Shown in pieces: positions 30,761 through 39,942 of a DNA stretch of 64,000 bases. The translations under genes were made by a program, and so were the position numbers. Each line of letters begins with the position of its first letter. Positions within the stretch are counted from its first letter, which is position 1. The DNA is from Lysobacterales bacterium (GTDB lineage: Bacteria; Pseudomonadota; Gammaproteobacteria; Xanthomonadales; Xanthomonadaceae), in assembly GCA_020442465.1 (NCBI GenBank), contig JAGRJY010000086.1, positions 42,054-106,053 of the forward strand, given 5' to 3'. Under the pieces are notes generated by a model. It was given only the letters and a program-made list of their open reading frames with translations, made no database searches and had not been told where the DNA came from.

Positions 30761-33490
30761 TCAGAACGTGATGCTCCAGCTGTTGATGTAGCCGACATCG
30801 GAAGCCGCACGGTCGCGCGCGCGCAGCCGCCAGGAGCCGTTGAGGGCTTCGGTAGACAGGTTCACCGTGTAGGTCGTCACGATGTTGTCCGCACTGCCGC
30901 CGGTGCGGTTGTGCAGGGTGTAGACCGAGCCATCGGGCGCCAGCAGGTCAACGATCAGGTCACCGATGTACGGGTGCACGATGTTTACCGCCACCTGCGT
31001 GTTGCTGGGGGCATTGCCCGTGCGGCCCGACACGGTGATCGTGCTGGTGACGCCAGTCGTGTTGTTGTCGGGGATGTTGTAGTCGGTGTTGTTGGTATAC
31101 GTCTGCGTGCTCGCCGCCTGGGTGGTCGCGTTGACCACGCTGGAGTAGCTGCCGTTGTTGCCCGCACCATCGTAGGCACGCACGCGATAGCGGTACGTGG
31201 TCGACGCAGCCAGGCCGGTGTTCGAGTAGCTGGTCGATGTCGTGGTGGCGATCTGTGCGTAGCTGGTGCAGGTCGAGCCGGTGCAGCGCTCGATCTTGTA
31301 TCCAGCCAGCCCCGAACCACCCGAATCCGTGGCAGCCGACCAGCTCAGGTTCACCTGGGTGCTGCTCGCCGCGGTGGCGCTCAGCCCGGCGACCGTGCTC
31401 GGCGGGGTCGTGTCGGCGGTACTGGTGGTGTAGCTGCCGGTCAGACTCATGCCCGAGAACGCGGTGTAGGCATTGACCATCACGTAGTAGGTACCCGCTT
31501 GCGCGGTCGTGATGTTGCAGGTTTCGGCGTTGCCCGTGGCCCACGAACGGCAGTCGTAGCTGCTGGTCGTCGGCGCGGAGCCGAACTTCACGTACAGGTC
31601 GCCGTCACCGGTGCCACCGGTGGTGACGAACTTCAGGTTGGTCGCGCCGGCCGGCACCACCATCGTGTAGTTCAGCTGCGCACCCACCGCCGCCGACAGG
31701 CCGGTCACCGCCACGCCGTTGGTGAGCGCGGTGCCACCGGTGGTCTGGGTGGTGGCGTTGACGACGCTGGAGTAGCCGCCGTTGTTGCCGGCCCCGTCGT
31801 AGGCGCGAACGCGGTAGCGATACGTCGTCCCTGCGGTGAGTCCGGTGTTGGCGTAGCTGGTGGACGTCGTGGTCGCGATCTGCGCGTAGGTCGTGCAGGT
31901 CGAGCCGGTGCAGCGCTCGATCTTGTAGCCGGCCAGACCCGATCCGCCCGTATCGGTGGCCGCCGACCAGCTGAGGTTGACCTGGCTGCTGCTGGCCGCC
32001 GAGGCGCCCAGTCCGCTGACCGTGCTGGGGGCGGTGGTGTCGCTGCCGCCGCCCTGCGCCGCCAGTACCGCGGCCTGCGCGTCGAGCATGCCGGCGCCGA
32101 TCGTCTGCGACGGTGTGGACGGGAAGGCTCGCGCGCTGCTCTTCAGCAGAGACTCGATTTGCGCGGGGGTCTTGGCAGGATTGGACACCGCCTGCATCAG
32201 GGCCACCACGCCGGCGACGTGCGGTGTCGCCATCGAGGTGCCGCTGTAGTTGGTATAGGTGGCCGAACCCGGCGTGGTGGTGCCCGAGTTCATCGTCGAG
32301 TAGATCGTCGAGCCGGGAGCCGCGATGTCGATCAGGGCGCCATAGTTGGAGAAGCTCGAACGCGCGCCGGTGCTGGTGATCGACGCGACGGCGATGACGT
32401 TGTTGCAGTTCGCCGGCGACGCATTGCTGACGTTGACGTTGTCGTTGCCGGCCGCGATGACCACCACCGAGCCGTTGCCGACTGCGGTGTTGATCGCCGC
32501 CTGGGTGGTCGCGCCGCAGGCGCCGCTGCCGCCGAGGCTGAGGTTGATCACCTCCGCCGGATTGGCGTTGGCCGGCACGCCGGAAACGCTGCCGCCGGAG
32601 GCCCAGATCATCGCGTCGGCGATGTCCGAGTCATAACCGCCGCAGGTGCCGAGCACGCGAGCGGGCACGATCTTCGCACCCCACGCCATGCCCGCCACGC
32701 CGTTCGAGTTATTGGTGACGGCAGCGACGGTGCCCGCGACATGGGTGCCATGCCATGACGAACTGGAAGCCGGCGAACCGGTGTAGCACTGTCCTGCCGT
32801 GGTCCAGTCACCGGGGTCAGCCGGATTCGAGTCGCGGCCGTTGCCGTCATTCGACACCGTGGTATCGATGATGAAGTCGTAGCCGGGCAGCACGTTGGCG
32901 TTCAGGTCCGCATGGGTGGTGATGCCGGTGTCGAGGATCGCCACCACGACGCCGCTGCCATTGGTGATGTCCCAGGCGAGGTCAGCGCGGGTGCCGGCGG
33001 TGGCGCCATTGAAGCCCCACTGCTGCGAATAGCTGGGGTCGTTCGGCGTCAGGGTGTGGTGGTTCAGGCGGTCGACTTCGACGTACTCGACGTTGGGATT
33101 CTCGGCGAGCTTCTGCATCAGGGTCAGCGCACCGGCTCGGTCCAGGCGCTTGGAAACGCGGACCACCTCGGCGCCGAGATCCATGTGGCGCACATGGCTG
33201 AGCGCAAGCGGATCGGAGGAGGAAGCGCGCAGCACGGCCTGGGTGCCCCAGGCGGCGTCTTCCAGCGCACGGTTGAGCGTGGCCTGGCTGCGCGACTCGG
33301 GGGAGCCGTCGCGATATTTCACGATGAAGCGATCGAAGCCGCCGGGAGACTGCAGGCCACCGGTCAGCACGCGTTCGGCGGCGACCGGCTGGGACAGGGG
33401 CGAGGCGTAGGCGAACGGTGCAGCAAGTGCCAGTGCGGTGGCGGCGTACAACGTCTGAAACCGCATGGTACGGACATACTTACGGCTCAT
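30761..33490 (-). CDS. Secreted subtilisin-like serine protease with Fn3, PPC and P domains
   Basis: A 909-aa exported S8 peptidase. Signal peptide (about 1-29, ending PFAYA), then an inhibitor-type propeptide (FIVKYRDGS... NPNVEYVEVDR). Catalytic domain: Asp187 (VAILDTGI), His247 (WHGTHVAGT), Asn349 (AAGND) and Ser419 (SGTSMATPHVAG). After it: fibronectin-III repeat (485-583), pre-peptidase C-terminal domain (about 590-690), a second, almost identical Fn3 repeat (695-793) and a proprotein-convertase P domain (797-909). The start MSRKYVRTMRF is chosen for its export signal; longer readings only add non-conserved residues. Probably a type II-secreted nutrient or antagonism protease, as in Lysobacter and Stenotrophomonas. 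The closing P domain may aid folding or be cleaved. Confidence 0.93.
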   Translation of the reverse strand: MSRKYVRTMRFQTLYAATALALAAPFAYASPLSQPVAAERVLTGGLQSPGGFDRFIVKYRDGSPESRSQATLNRALEDAAWGTQAVLRASSSDPLALSHVRHMDLGAEVVRVSKRLDRAGALTLMQKLAENPNVEYVEVDRLNHHTLTPNDPSYSQQWGFNGATAGTRADLAWDITNGSGVVVAILDTGITTHADLNANVLPGYDFIIDTTVSNDGNGRDSNPADPGDWTTAGQCYTGSPASSSSWHGTHVAGTVAAVTNNSNGVAGMAWGAKIVPARVLGTCGGYDSDIADAMIWASGGSVSGVPANANPAEVINLSLGGSGACGATTQAAINTAVGNGSVVVIAAGNDNVNVSNASPANCNNVIAVASITSTGARSSFSNYGALIDIAAPGSTIYSTMNSGTTTPGSATYTNYSGTSMATPHVAGVVALMQAVSNPAKTPAQIESLLKSSARAFPSTPSQTIGAGMLDAQAAVLAAQGGGSDTTAPSTVSGLGASAASSSQVNLSWSAATDTGGSGLAGYKIERCTGSTCTTYAQIATTTSTSYANTGLTAGTTYRYRVRAYDGAGNNGGYSSVVNATTQTTGGTALTNGVAVTGLSAAVGAQLNYTMVVPAGATNLKFVTTGGTGDGDLYVKFGSAPTTSSYDCRSWATGNAETCNITTAQAGTYYVMVNAYTAFSGMSLTGSYTTSTADTTPPSTVAGLSATAASSTQVNLSWSAATDSGGSGLAGYKIERCTGSTCTSYAQIATTTSTSYSNTGLAASTTYRYRVRAYDGAGNNGSYSSVVNATTQAASTQTYTNNTDYNIPDNNTTGVTSTITVSGRTGNAPSNTQVAVNIVHPYIGDLIVDLLAPDGSVYTLHNRTGGSADNIVTTYTVNLSTEALNGSWRLRARDRAASDVGYINSWSITF
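31112..32038 (-). repeat. Duplicated Fn3 modules in the protease gene
   Basis: Copies at 31742-32038 and 31112-31408 encode nearly the same 99 residues (both contain GSGLAGYKIERCTGSTCT and YRYRVRAYDGAGNN). They are separated by the PPC domain, so the Fn3 unit was duplicated around it. Confidence 0.85.
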
Positions 33491-34206
33491 TGCGAGTAAT
33501 TCCTGAAGAAGTGGATAAAGGGTCGCTAGCGACCGTCTGCCGCATCCTTGCGCCTGCTCCCTCCGCCAGAAGTCAGACACACGCTCCCGTCGACGCCCAA
33601 AAACTGGCCGTGCGCTCAAGAAAAAAGTGGGGGTGTCTCTGTGCCTCGGTTGCTGCCTCTCGCGTGCCGGGCTGTGAACCAGCGCACACTGCATGCAGCG
33701 GATGCGGACGCTAGCGCCAACCTATTTGTCGCGCACGCTGCAGTGCAGCAAAAATATTTTGCTTTAAATACAAAGAGTTATGAACATGAATGCACGTTAA
33801 ACGGCAAAACTCCCCACTTTGGGGCGTCCGCGCACCACGCGACTTTTCAAGATTGCGAACCAGATCACACTTTTGCCCCATGGGCGGGAGCCTGCCGCGG
33901 CCTCGCGGGTGGCGCGAGAGGCCGGAATGGGGCGCCTATCGGCCCTTCCTGAGGGCGTTTTGCGCAAACGGCTCGTGGGCGCCGGATCGACGCCGCGGCA
34001 GCGGTCAATAGGTTTGACGCGTGCGCGATCGCCCGCCGCATCGGCTGCCCGAGGAAGCCGTCGACGAAGACCCCGAGCCTACCCATGGCCGATGACGGAT
34101 CCATGGCGACCCGGATCAGGTGCCGGCGCGCAGGGGACGGGCAGAGACCGTCTACGCGGGAGAGCCGTATCCCCTGACTGGGGCGACCGACACGATCCGA
34201 CGCGGC
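33491..34206. other. Long upstream region of the protease gene
   Basis: About 715 bases without a credible gene. An AT-rich island near 33745-33800 contrasts with the GC-rich flanks and is the best place for the protease promoter. It holds two adjacent perfect dyads (33737-33749 and 33748-33762). The part from 33850 to 34206, toward ffh, shows nothing recognisable. Confidence 0.5.
33737..33762. promoter_or_regulatory. Two abutting perfect dyads upstream of the protease
   Basis: GCTGCA-G-TGCAGC (33737-33749) and GCAAAA-ATA-TTTTGC (33748-33762) overlap by two bases in the AT-rich island, about 250 bases upstream of the protease ATG. They could be operators or a structured leader. The binding protein is unknown. 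Confidence 0.45.
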
Positions 34207-35583
34207 TCAGCCGCCGAAGGGAAAGCCGCCCGGACCGCGGGCACCCATCATGCCTTTCATGCCGCGCATCATCCCTTTCAGGCCGCCGCCGCCCAGCTTG
34301 GACATCATCTTTTCCATCTGCTGGAACTGCTTCATCACCTTGTTGACGTCAGCCGGCGTGGTGCCGGAACCCCGGGCGATGCGGGCACGGCGAGAGCCAT
34401 TGAGGGTCGCGGGAAACTTGCGCTCTTTCTTCGTCATCGAATTGATGATCGCGATCGAGCGGGTGATGTCCTTGTCGTTGACCTTGTCCTTGAGGTGCTG
34501 CGGCACCTGGCCCATGCCGGGCAGCTTGTCGAGCAGGCTGGTGAGCCCGCCCATGTTGACCATCTGTTCGAGCTGGTCGCGCATGTCGTTGAGGTCGAAT
34601 TTCTTGCCCTTGACCACCTTCTCGGCAAGTTTCGCGGCCTTCTCCTGGTCGACCTTGCGCTCGACCTCCTCCACCAGCGAGAGCACGTCGCCCATGTCGA
34701 GGATGCGGCTGGCGACACGGTCCGGATGGAACACGTCGAGGCCATCCATCTTTTCCGCCGTACCGATGAACTTGATCGGCCGACCCGTCACGTAGCGCAC
34801 CGAGAGGGCGGCACCACCTCGGGCATCGCCATCGGTCTTGGTCAGCACAACGCCTGTCAGCGGCAGCGCGTCGGCGAAGGCGCGCGCGGTCTGGGCGGCG
34901 TCCTGACCGGTCATCGAGTCGACCACGAACAGGGTCTCGACCGGGTCGATCGCGGCATGAAGCGCCTTGATCTCGTCCATCATCGCTTCGTCGACCGTCA
35001 GCCGGCCGGCCGTGTCGACCAGCACCACATCGACGAACTGCTTGCGCGCTGCGTCGATGGCGCCCCGCGCAATGGCCTCGGGCGACTCCCCGACCACGGA
35101 CGGATGGAAGATCACGCCGACCTGGTCGGCCAGGGTCTGCAGCTGGGCGATCGCTGCCGGGCGGTACACGTCACAGCTGACCACCATGACCTTCTTCTTG
35201 CGCCGCTCCTTGAGCAGCTTCGCCAGCTTGCCAACCGTGGTGGTCTTGCCCGCGCCCTGCAGCCCGGCCATCAGGATGACGGCGGGCGCCGGGACGTTGA
35301 GGTTGAGCTCGTTGGCGGTCGATCCCATCAAGGTGGTGAGCTCGTCGCGAACCACCTTGATCAGCGCCTGCCCGGGCGTGAGGCTCTTCATCACCTCCTG
35401 GCCGACCGCGCGCACCTTGATGCGCTGGATCAGTGCCTGCACCACCGGCAATGCCACGTCGGCTTCCAGCAGTGCGACCCGCACTTCGCGCATGGCTTCG
35501 CTGATGTTCGCCTCGGTCAACCGGCCGCGACCGCGCAGGCGCTGGACGGTGGTGGAAAGGCGCTGGCTGAGAGACTCGAACAT
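34207..35583 (-). CDS. ffh: Signal recognition particle protein Ffh
   Basis: A 458-aa SRP54-type GTPase that, with 4.5S RNA, targets membrane proteins to SecYEG. The NG domain shows GLQGAGKTTTVGKLA (G1), DTAGR (G3) and TKTDGDARGG (G4). The C-terminal methionine-rich M domain runs from about 330 to the end (RARIARGSGTTPADVNKVMKQ; MMRGMKGMM). Start MFESLSQRL matches the family; an ATG three codons upstream is possible. It is divergent from the ypjD-like gene, a conserved pairing in gammaproteobacteria. Confidence 0.97.
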   Translation of the reverse strand: MFESLSQRLSTTVQRLRGRGRLTEANISEAMREVRVALLEADVALPVVQALIQRIKVRAVGQEVMKSLTPGQALIKVVRDELTTLMGSTANELNLNVPAPAVILMAGLQGAGKTTTVGKLAKLLKERRKKKVMVVSCDVYRPAAIAQLQTLADQVGVIFHPSVVGESPEAIARGAIDAARKQFVDVVLVDTAGRLTVDEAMMDEIKALHAAIDPVETLFVVDSMTGQDAAQTARAFADALPLTGVVLTKTDGDARGGAALSVRYVTGRPIKFIGTAEKMDGLDVFHPDRVASRILDMGDVLSLVEEVERKVDQEKAAKLAEKVVKGKKFDLNDMRDQLEQMVNMGGLTSLLDKLPGMGQVPQHLKDKVNDKDITRSIAIINSMTKKERKFPATLNGSRRARIARGSGTTPADVNKVMKQFQQMEKMMSKLGGGGLKGMMRGMKGMMGARGPGGFPFGG

Positions 35584-35751
35584 GGGCAACACGGTGCGGC
35601 GAGGGGGCGGGAAGTATAGCGGACCGTGTGGACACCCTCGGTTGCAGGGACTCCAGCCGCCGGTCGAGCGCGCCCGAGCATCGCGACTGCGGCGGTTTCC
35701 CGGCCCAGACGCCCGGTGCGCCGCGCTGCGCCGCTATGCGACACTGGGCCG

Positions 35752-36555
35752 ATGACCTGGCTGTTCGCACTTGCTGCCATCACCTACGCACTCGCGTCGA
35801 CGCTGATGCTGCGGCGGCGAGACGATGCGAACACGGGTGCGGCTCGCGCGGCGCTGATGACGGGCATGGTCGCGATGCTTGCCCACGCAGTCGGTCACGT
35901 CATTGAAATCCAGCGCGCGGGGGGCATTCCGCTCGGTTTTTTTGCCGCGCTGTCCTGGGTCAGTCTCGGCATGGCCGCACTCAGCACCCTGGTGGCCTGG
36001 ACGCGGACTTTCGCCGCGCTGGGCGTGATGGTGTTTCCGTTGGCGGCTCTGGTGTCGCTGGGCTATGCCTTGCTGCCGCGCGCCCAGGCTGCTCCCGACC
36101 TGAGCTGGCCGCTGCAACTGCACGCCGGATTTGCCCTGCTCGCCTACGCCACGCTCGCAGTCGCCGCCGTCATGGCGGTGCTGCTCGCCCTGCAGGATCG
36201 CCTGCTGCGTCAGCGGCAGCTCGACCACGCCCTGCTGCGCCGCCTGCCGCCACTTACCGAACTCGAGTCCTTGATGTTTCGCTGCGTCGCCGCGGGGTTC
36301 GCCCTGCTGACGCTGGCTCTGGCACTCGGCGTGGTGTTCGTCGAGGACCTGTTCGCTCAGCACCTGGTGCATAAGACCGTGCTCAGCGTGCTCTCCTGGA
36401 TGGTGTTCGGTGCGCTGCTGTTCGGCCGCTGGCGCTACGGATGGCGTGGAAGGCGGGCCATTCGCCTGACGCTGGCCGCGATGGCCCTGCTGCTGCTCGC
36501 CTTTTTCGGCAGCCGCTTCGTGCTCGAACTGCTGCTGCATCGGACGCCTTATTGA
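35752..36555 (+). CDS. Cytochrome c assembly (CcsA/YpjD-like) inner-membrane protein
   Basis: A 267-aa polytopic protein with about eight hydrophobic helices. It resembles the YpjD/CorE members of the cytochrome c assembly superfamily (WP-less HemeC type): LQLHAGFALLAYATLAVAA and LPPLTELESLMFRCVAAGFALLTLALALG are the conserved blocks, and HLVHKTVLSVLSWMVFGALLFGRWRYGWRGRRA closes the domain. The exact role is not settled; magnesium/cobalt export has been suggested for YpjD relatives. The ATG at 35752 gives a membrane start MTWLFALAAITYA. Its position beside ffh supports the assignment. Confidence 0.85.
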   Translation: MTWLFALAAITYALASTLMLRRRDDANTGAARAALMTGMVAMLAHAVGHVIEIQRAGGIPLGFFAALSWVSLGMAALSTLVAWTRTFAALGVMVFPLAALVSLGYALLPRAQAAPDLSWPLQLHAGFALLAYATLAVAAVMAVLLALQDRLLRQRQLDHALLRRLPPLTELESLMFRCVAAGFALLTLALALGVVFVEDLFAQHLVHKTVLSVLSWMVFGALLFGRWRYGWRGRRAIRLTLAAMALLLLAFFGSRFVLELLLHRTPY

Positions 36556-36699
36556 TGGCAGCGCACGGCAGCTGTGCCGATCGTTCCGGCCGCTTCGCGC
36601 CGAACCGGACGACAAGCGGCAGGCGTGACGCAGGGGGCCTTTTCCCGGCCACGCGATCCGTTACCCTGTGCCCCCACCCCGCAGGGAAGCGTCGGTAAC

Positions 36700-37083
36700 G
36701 TGCGCGAGAACGACACCGGACACGAGCGTCGCCGATTCCGCCGGTTTCCGGTCAACGGGACGGTGCGGCTCTACTCCGGCACGTCAATGTGGACGACCGA
36801 CCTGATCGACCTCTCCCTGCGCGGCGTGCTGGTGGTCGAGCCCGAGCAGTGGCAAGGGGTGCCCGGGGCGCGCTTTCGCGTCGACCTGCGCCTGGAAGGC
36901 GGCGTGCACATCGGCATGGCGGTGGCGTTCGTGGGACATCGCAATGGCGGGCTGGCGTTCTCCTGCGACAAGATCGACATCGACAGCTTCACCCGGCTCA
37001 AGCGCCTGGTCGAACTGAATGTCGGCAACACCGAGCTGATTCATCGCGAACTCAGCGCGCTGGGCGAGCACGACAGCAACTAG
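36700..37083 (+). CDS. PilZ-domain c-di-GMP-binding protein
   Basis: A 127-aa single-domain protein. The two c-di-GMP contacts are visible: an arginine cluster ERRRFRRFPV near residue 10-17 (RxxxR) and DLSLRGVLV (D/NxSxxG) about 25 residues later. The family start is close to the cluster, so the GTG at 36700 with upstream AGGGA is preferred; an upstream ATG would add a tail without similarity. It converges on a PAS-GGDEF gene, so production and sensing of c-di-GMP are encoded side by side. Confidence 0.85.
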   Translation: MRENDTGHERRRFRRFPVNGTVRLYSGTSMWTTDLIDLSLRGVLVVEPEQWQGVPGARFRVDLRLEGGVHIGMAVAFVGHRNGGLAFSCDKIDIDSFTRLKRLVELNVGNTELIHRELSALGEHDSN

Positions 37084-37137
37084 CTGACCGAAGCGCCTCG
37101 GGGGGTTCCGGACGCTCGGCTCTCAAGCCTCGGGAAT

Positions 37138-38115
37138 TCAATCTTCGGATCGACGCCGCTCCACCTGAGCGGAGCGACAAATCCGCGCACGACCCAAGTC
37201 CTTGGCGTCGTAGAGCAGCAGGTCGGCACGCCGAAGCAGGTCGGTGGGATGACGATCGACCAGCTCGGCGGCACACAGTCCGGCGCTGAACAGCATGTCG
37301 ATGCGCTCCTTCCCGAGCAGGAACGGATGACTGCGCAGCAGATTCTCCGCGCAATCGAGTTCTTCCAGCGCGACTTCCTGCTCGACGCCGATCCAGTAGG
37401 CCGCGAATTCTTCGCCACCAATGCGACCGACCACGGCGCGTCGAAGACACTGGTTCAACGCATCAGCCACGTGCTTGAGCACGCCGTCGCCGACCAGGTG
37501 CCCGTAGCGGTCGTTGACCTGCTTGAAGTGATCCAGATCGATCAGGGCAAACTGCAGGCGCTGCGGCGCGCGATCGCGCTGCGCGCCGGCCAGTGCGGTT
37601 TCCGCCTCGGCGAGAAACGCACGCCGGTTGAGCATGCCGGTGAGCTCGTCGGTGTTCGCCAGTCGCTGCAGGGCCTGTTCCAGGCGCTTGCGCTCGGAAA
37701 TGTTCACCACCACCCAGGCCACGCGTTGCGGTGCGCCACCGCTCGCCGAATACAACGGCGCCATCCGACCGAGAAACCACTGCTCTCCGTCGGGCCCGTC
37801 CTGCGGATTGCCCACACACTGTGCCGCCGACAGACGGTATTCGCCGACCCACACCTCGCCGGTGTCGAGAACCCGGCGGATCTCGGCGAGAAACTCCTCG
37901 GCCGCGTCGCTCGGCATGACGTCGTACAGCGTCTTGCCAATCAGGTACTCAGGGCTGTCATAGGCGCGTCGCTCGATGGCGCCGAACACATCGAGGTAGC
38001 GGCCGTCGCGATCGAGCACGAAGACCGGATCAATCAGGGCACGCAGGATGGATTCGAGAAACGCCTCGCGCTCCACCTTGCTGCCATGTGTATCGCTTGC
38101 CTGGATCGCAGCCAC
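37138..38115 (-). CDS. PAS-GGDEF diguanylate cyclase
   Basis: A 325-aa cytosolic protein: an N-terminal PAS sensor (about 17-140, ALIDPVFVLDRDGRYLDVFG; closing AWVVVNISERKRLEQ) and a GGDEF domain (about 150-315). The active site is GRIGGEEFAAY (GGEEF at 233-237), and the substrate loop LIDLDHFKQVNDRYGHLVGD is intact, so it should make c-di-GMP. The RxxD inhibitory site normally five residues before GGEEF is absent (RRAVVGRI), so product inhibition is unlikely. No membrane segment is seen. Gene end faces the PilZ gene. Confidence 0.92.
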   Translation of the reverse strand: MAAIQASDTHGSKVEREAFLESILRALIDPVFVLDRDGRYLDVFGAIERRAYDSPEYLIGKTLYDVMPSDAAEEFLAEIRRVLDTGEVWVGEYRLSAAQCVGNPQDGPDGEQWFLGRMAPLYSASGGAPQRVAWVVVNISERKRLEQALQRLANTDELTGMLNRRAFLAEAETALAGAQRDRAPQRLQFALIDLDHFKQVNDRYGHLVGDGVLKHVADALNQCLRRAVVGRIGGEEFAAYWIGVEQEVALEELDCAENLLRSHPFLLGKERIDMLFSAGLCAAELVDRHPTDLLRRADLLLYDAKDLGRARICRSAQVERRRSED

Positions 38116-38403
38116 GCCGGCTCCCGTAAACCGGACACTGCCCGCTTCAGACCTCGAAATGGGTCAAATCTGTCGCCGGCCTGGGTACCGGAATACGGAC
38201 AACACCAGGCCGAAACTGCGAATCGGATCACAGCGAAACGTTTGGTTGACAATCTCGTATTGCGGTCAGTCAGGTTGGGAGAATCTGCACGCCGCCCGTT
38301 CTCCGTGGCGTGCCGCCGGTCGGTGCACGATGCCGAGCTCACGTTGCTTTCCCAGCCACCGCCGTGCCCCTCGCAGGGACGGCGTACGGCGCCACGACGC
38401 GCT

Positions 38404-39783
38404 TCAAAGCAAGGCGAGCGCGTCCTCGATGCGCTCCACGGCGTGCACCTGCATGCCTTGCGGCGACGCGCCCTTCGGCGCATTGCCGCGCGGCACGATC
38501 GCTACCTTGAAACCGTGCGTGGCCGCTTCCTTGAGGCGCTCCTCGCCATGCGGCACCGGCCGGATCTCGCCGGAAAGACCGACCTCCCCGAATGCCACCG
38601 TCTTGCTCGCCATCGGCCGGTCACGCAGCGAAGACACGATCGACAGCAGCACCGGCAGGTCCGCGGCGGTCTCCTGCACCCGAATGCCACCCACCACGTT
38701 GACGAAGACGTCCTGGTCGAACACACCGACGCCTCCGTGCCGGTGCAGCACCGCGAGCAACATGGCGAGACGGTTCTGCTCGAGGCCCAGGGTCAACCGC
38801 CGCGGATTCGCCAAGGGGCTCTGATCGACAAGGGCCTGCACTTCCACCAACAGCGGACGACTGCCTTCACGGGTCACCATCACCGCGCTACCGGGATGCT
38901 GCCCCGCGCCGGAAAGGAAGATCGCCGAAGGATTCGGCACTTCGCGCAGGCCGCGCTCGGTCATCGCGAACACGCCGAGTTCGTTCACCGCGCCAAAGCG
39001 GTTCTTGAACGCGCGCAGCACGCGAAAGCGACTACCCACCTCGCCCTCGAAGTACAGCACCGCATCGACCATGTGCTCCAGCACGCGCGGACCGGCGATG
39101 CCCCCTTCCTTGGTGACGTGTCCGACCAGCAGCACGCTGGTGCCGGTTTCCTTGGCGAATCGCACCAGGCGCGCCGCACTCTCGCGCACCTGGCTGACCG
39201 AGCCCGGTGCCGCCGTCAGCGCGTCCGACCACAGGGTCTGGATCGAATCGGCCACCATCACGCCGGGGCGTGCGCCCTGCATCTGCTGCAGGATGCGCTC
39301 GACGCAGGTCTCCGCCAGCGCGCCGAGCGGATCGAGATCCAGACCGAGTCGACGTCCGCGCGCGGCCACCTGGGCCAGACTTTCTTCGCCGCTGACGTAC
39401 AGCCCGGACAGTCGCGCACCGAGCGAGGCCAGCGCCTGCAGCAGCAGGGTCGACTTGCCGATGCCGGGATCGCCGCCCACCAGCACGACGGAGCCGGCGA
39501 CCAGGCCGCCCCCAAGCACGCGGTCGAGCTCGCTGATGCCGATCGGCACGCGCGACTCCTCATCCTGTTTCACCGACGCGAGCGGAGTGATCCCGGCGCT
39601 GGCCGAGCCGCCTGCCCAGCCGCTGCCACTGCCGCCGCCGCGCGCGGACCCGCGATCGAGCACCATCTCGCTCATCGAATTCCACGCACCGCACTCGCCG
39701 CACTGCCCCTGCCATTTGCTGCTGCTGGCGCCGCACTCGCCACAGACATAGGCCGTCTTGGGGCGCGAACTCGACTTGGCCAT
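38404..39783 (-). CDS. radA: DNA repair protein RadA
   Basis: A 459-aa RecA-like ATPase that promotes branch migration in recombination. The N-terminal zinc finger is CGECG...CGECG (start MAKSSSRPKTAYVC), followed by Walker A GDPGIGKST, the RadA signature FKNRFGAVNE and a Lon-protease-like C-terminal domain (GEVGLSGEIRPV). Upstream residues in the same frame lack similarity, so the start is at 39783. It diverges from the hydroxylase-sulfotransferase gene, with about 160 bases between. Confidence 0.96.
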   Translation of the reverse strand: MAKSSSRPKTAYVCGECGASSSKWQGQCGECGAWNSMSEMVLDRGSARGGGSGSGWAGGSASAGITPLASVKQDEESRVPIGISELDRVLGGGLVAGSVVLVGGDPGIGKSTLLLQALASLGARLSGLYVSGEESLAQVAARGRRLGLDLDPLGALAETCVERILQQMQGARPGVMVADSIQTLWSDALTAAPGSVSQVRESAARLVRFAKETGTSVLLVGHVTKEGGIAGPRVLEHMVDAVLYFEGEVGSRFRVLRAFKNRFGAVNELGVFAMTERGLREVPNPSAIFLSGAGQHPGSAVMVTREGSRPLLVEVQALVDQSPLANPRRLTLGLEQNRLAMLLAVLHRHGGVGVFDQDVFVNVVGGIRVQETAADLPVLLSIVSSLRDRPMASKTVAFGEVGLSGEIRPVPHGEERLKEAATHGFKVAIVPRGNAPKGASPQGMQVHAVERIEDALALL

Positions 39784-39942
39784 GGCAGGGCACTCCAGCG
39801 AAAGGACATCGGGTGGGCAGCCTGCCGCCAGTGCCGGCGCAGGGCAAGCCCCGCGCCGGCACCTGGCTGCTGACCGGGGCGGATCCCGACGCGGTCGCGC
39901 CCAGGCGGCATAATGATCGCTGGTCGATCCGTTGTACTGCCC

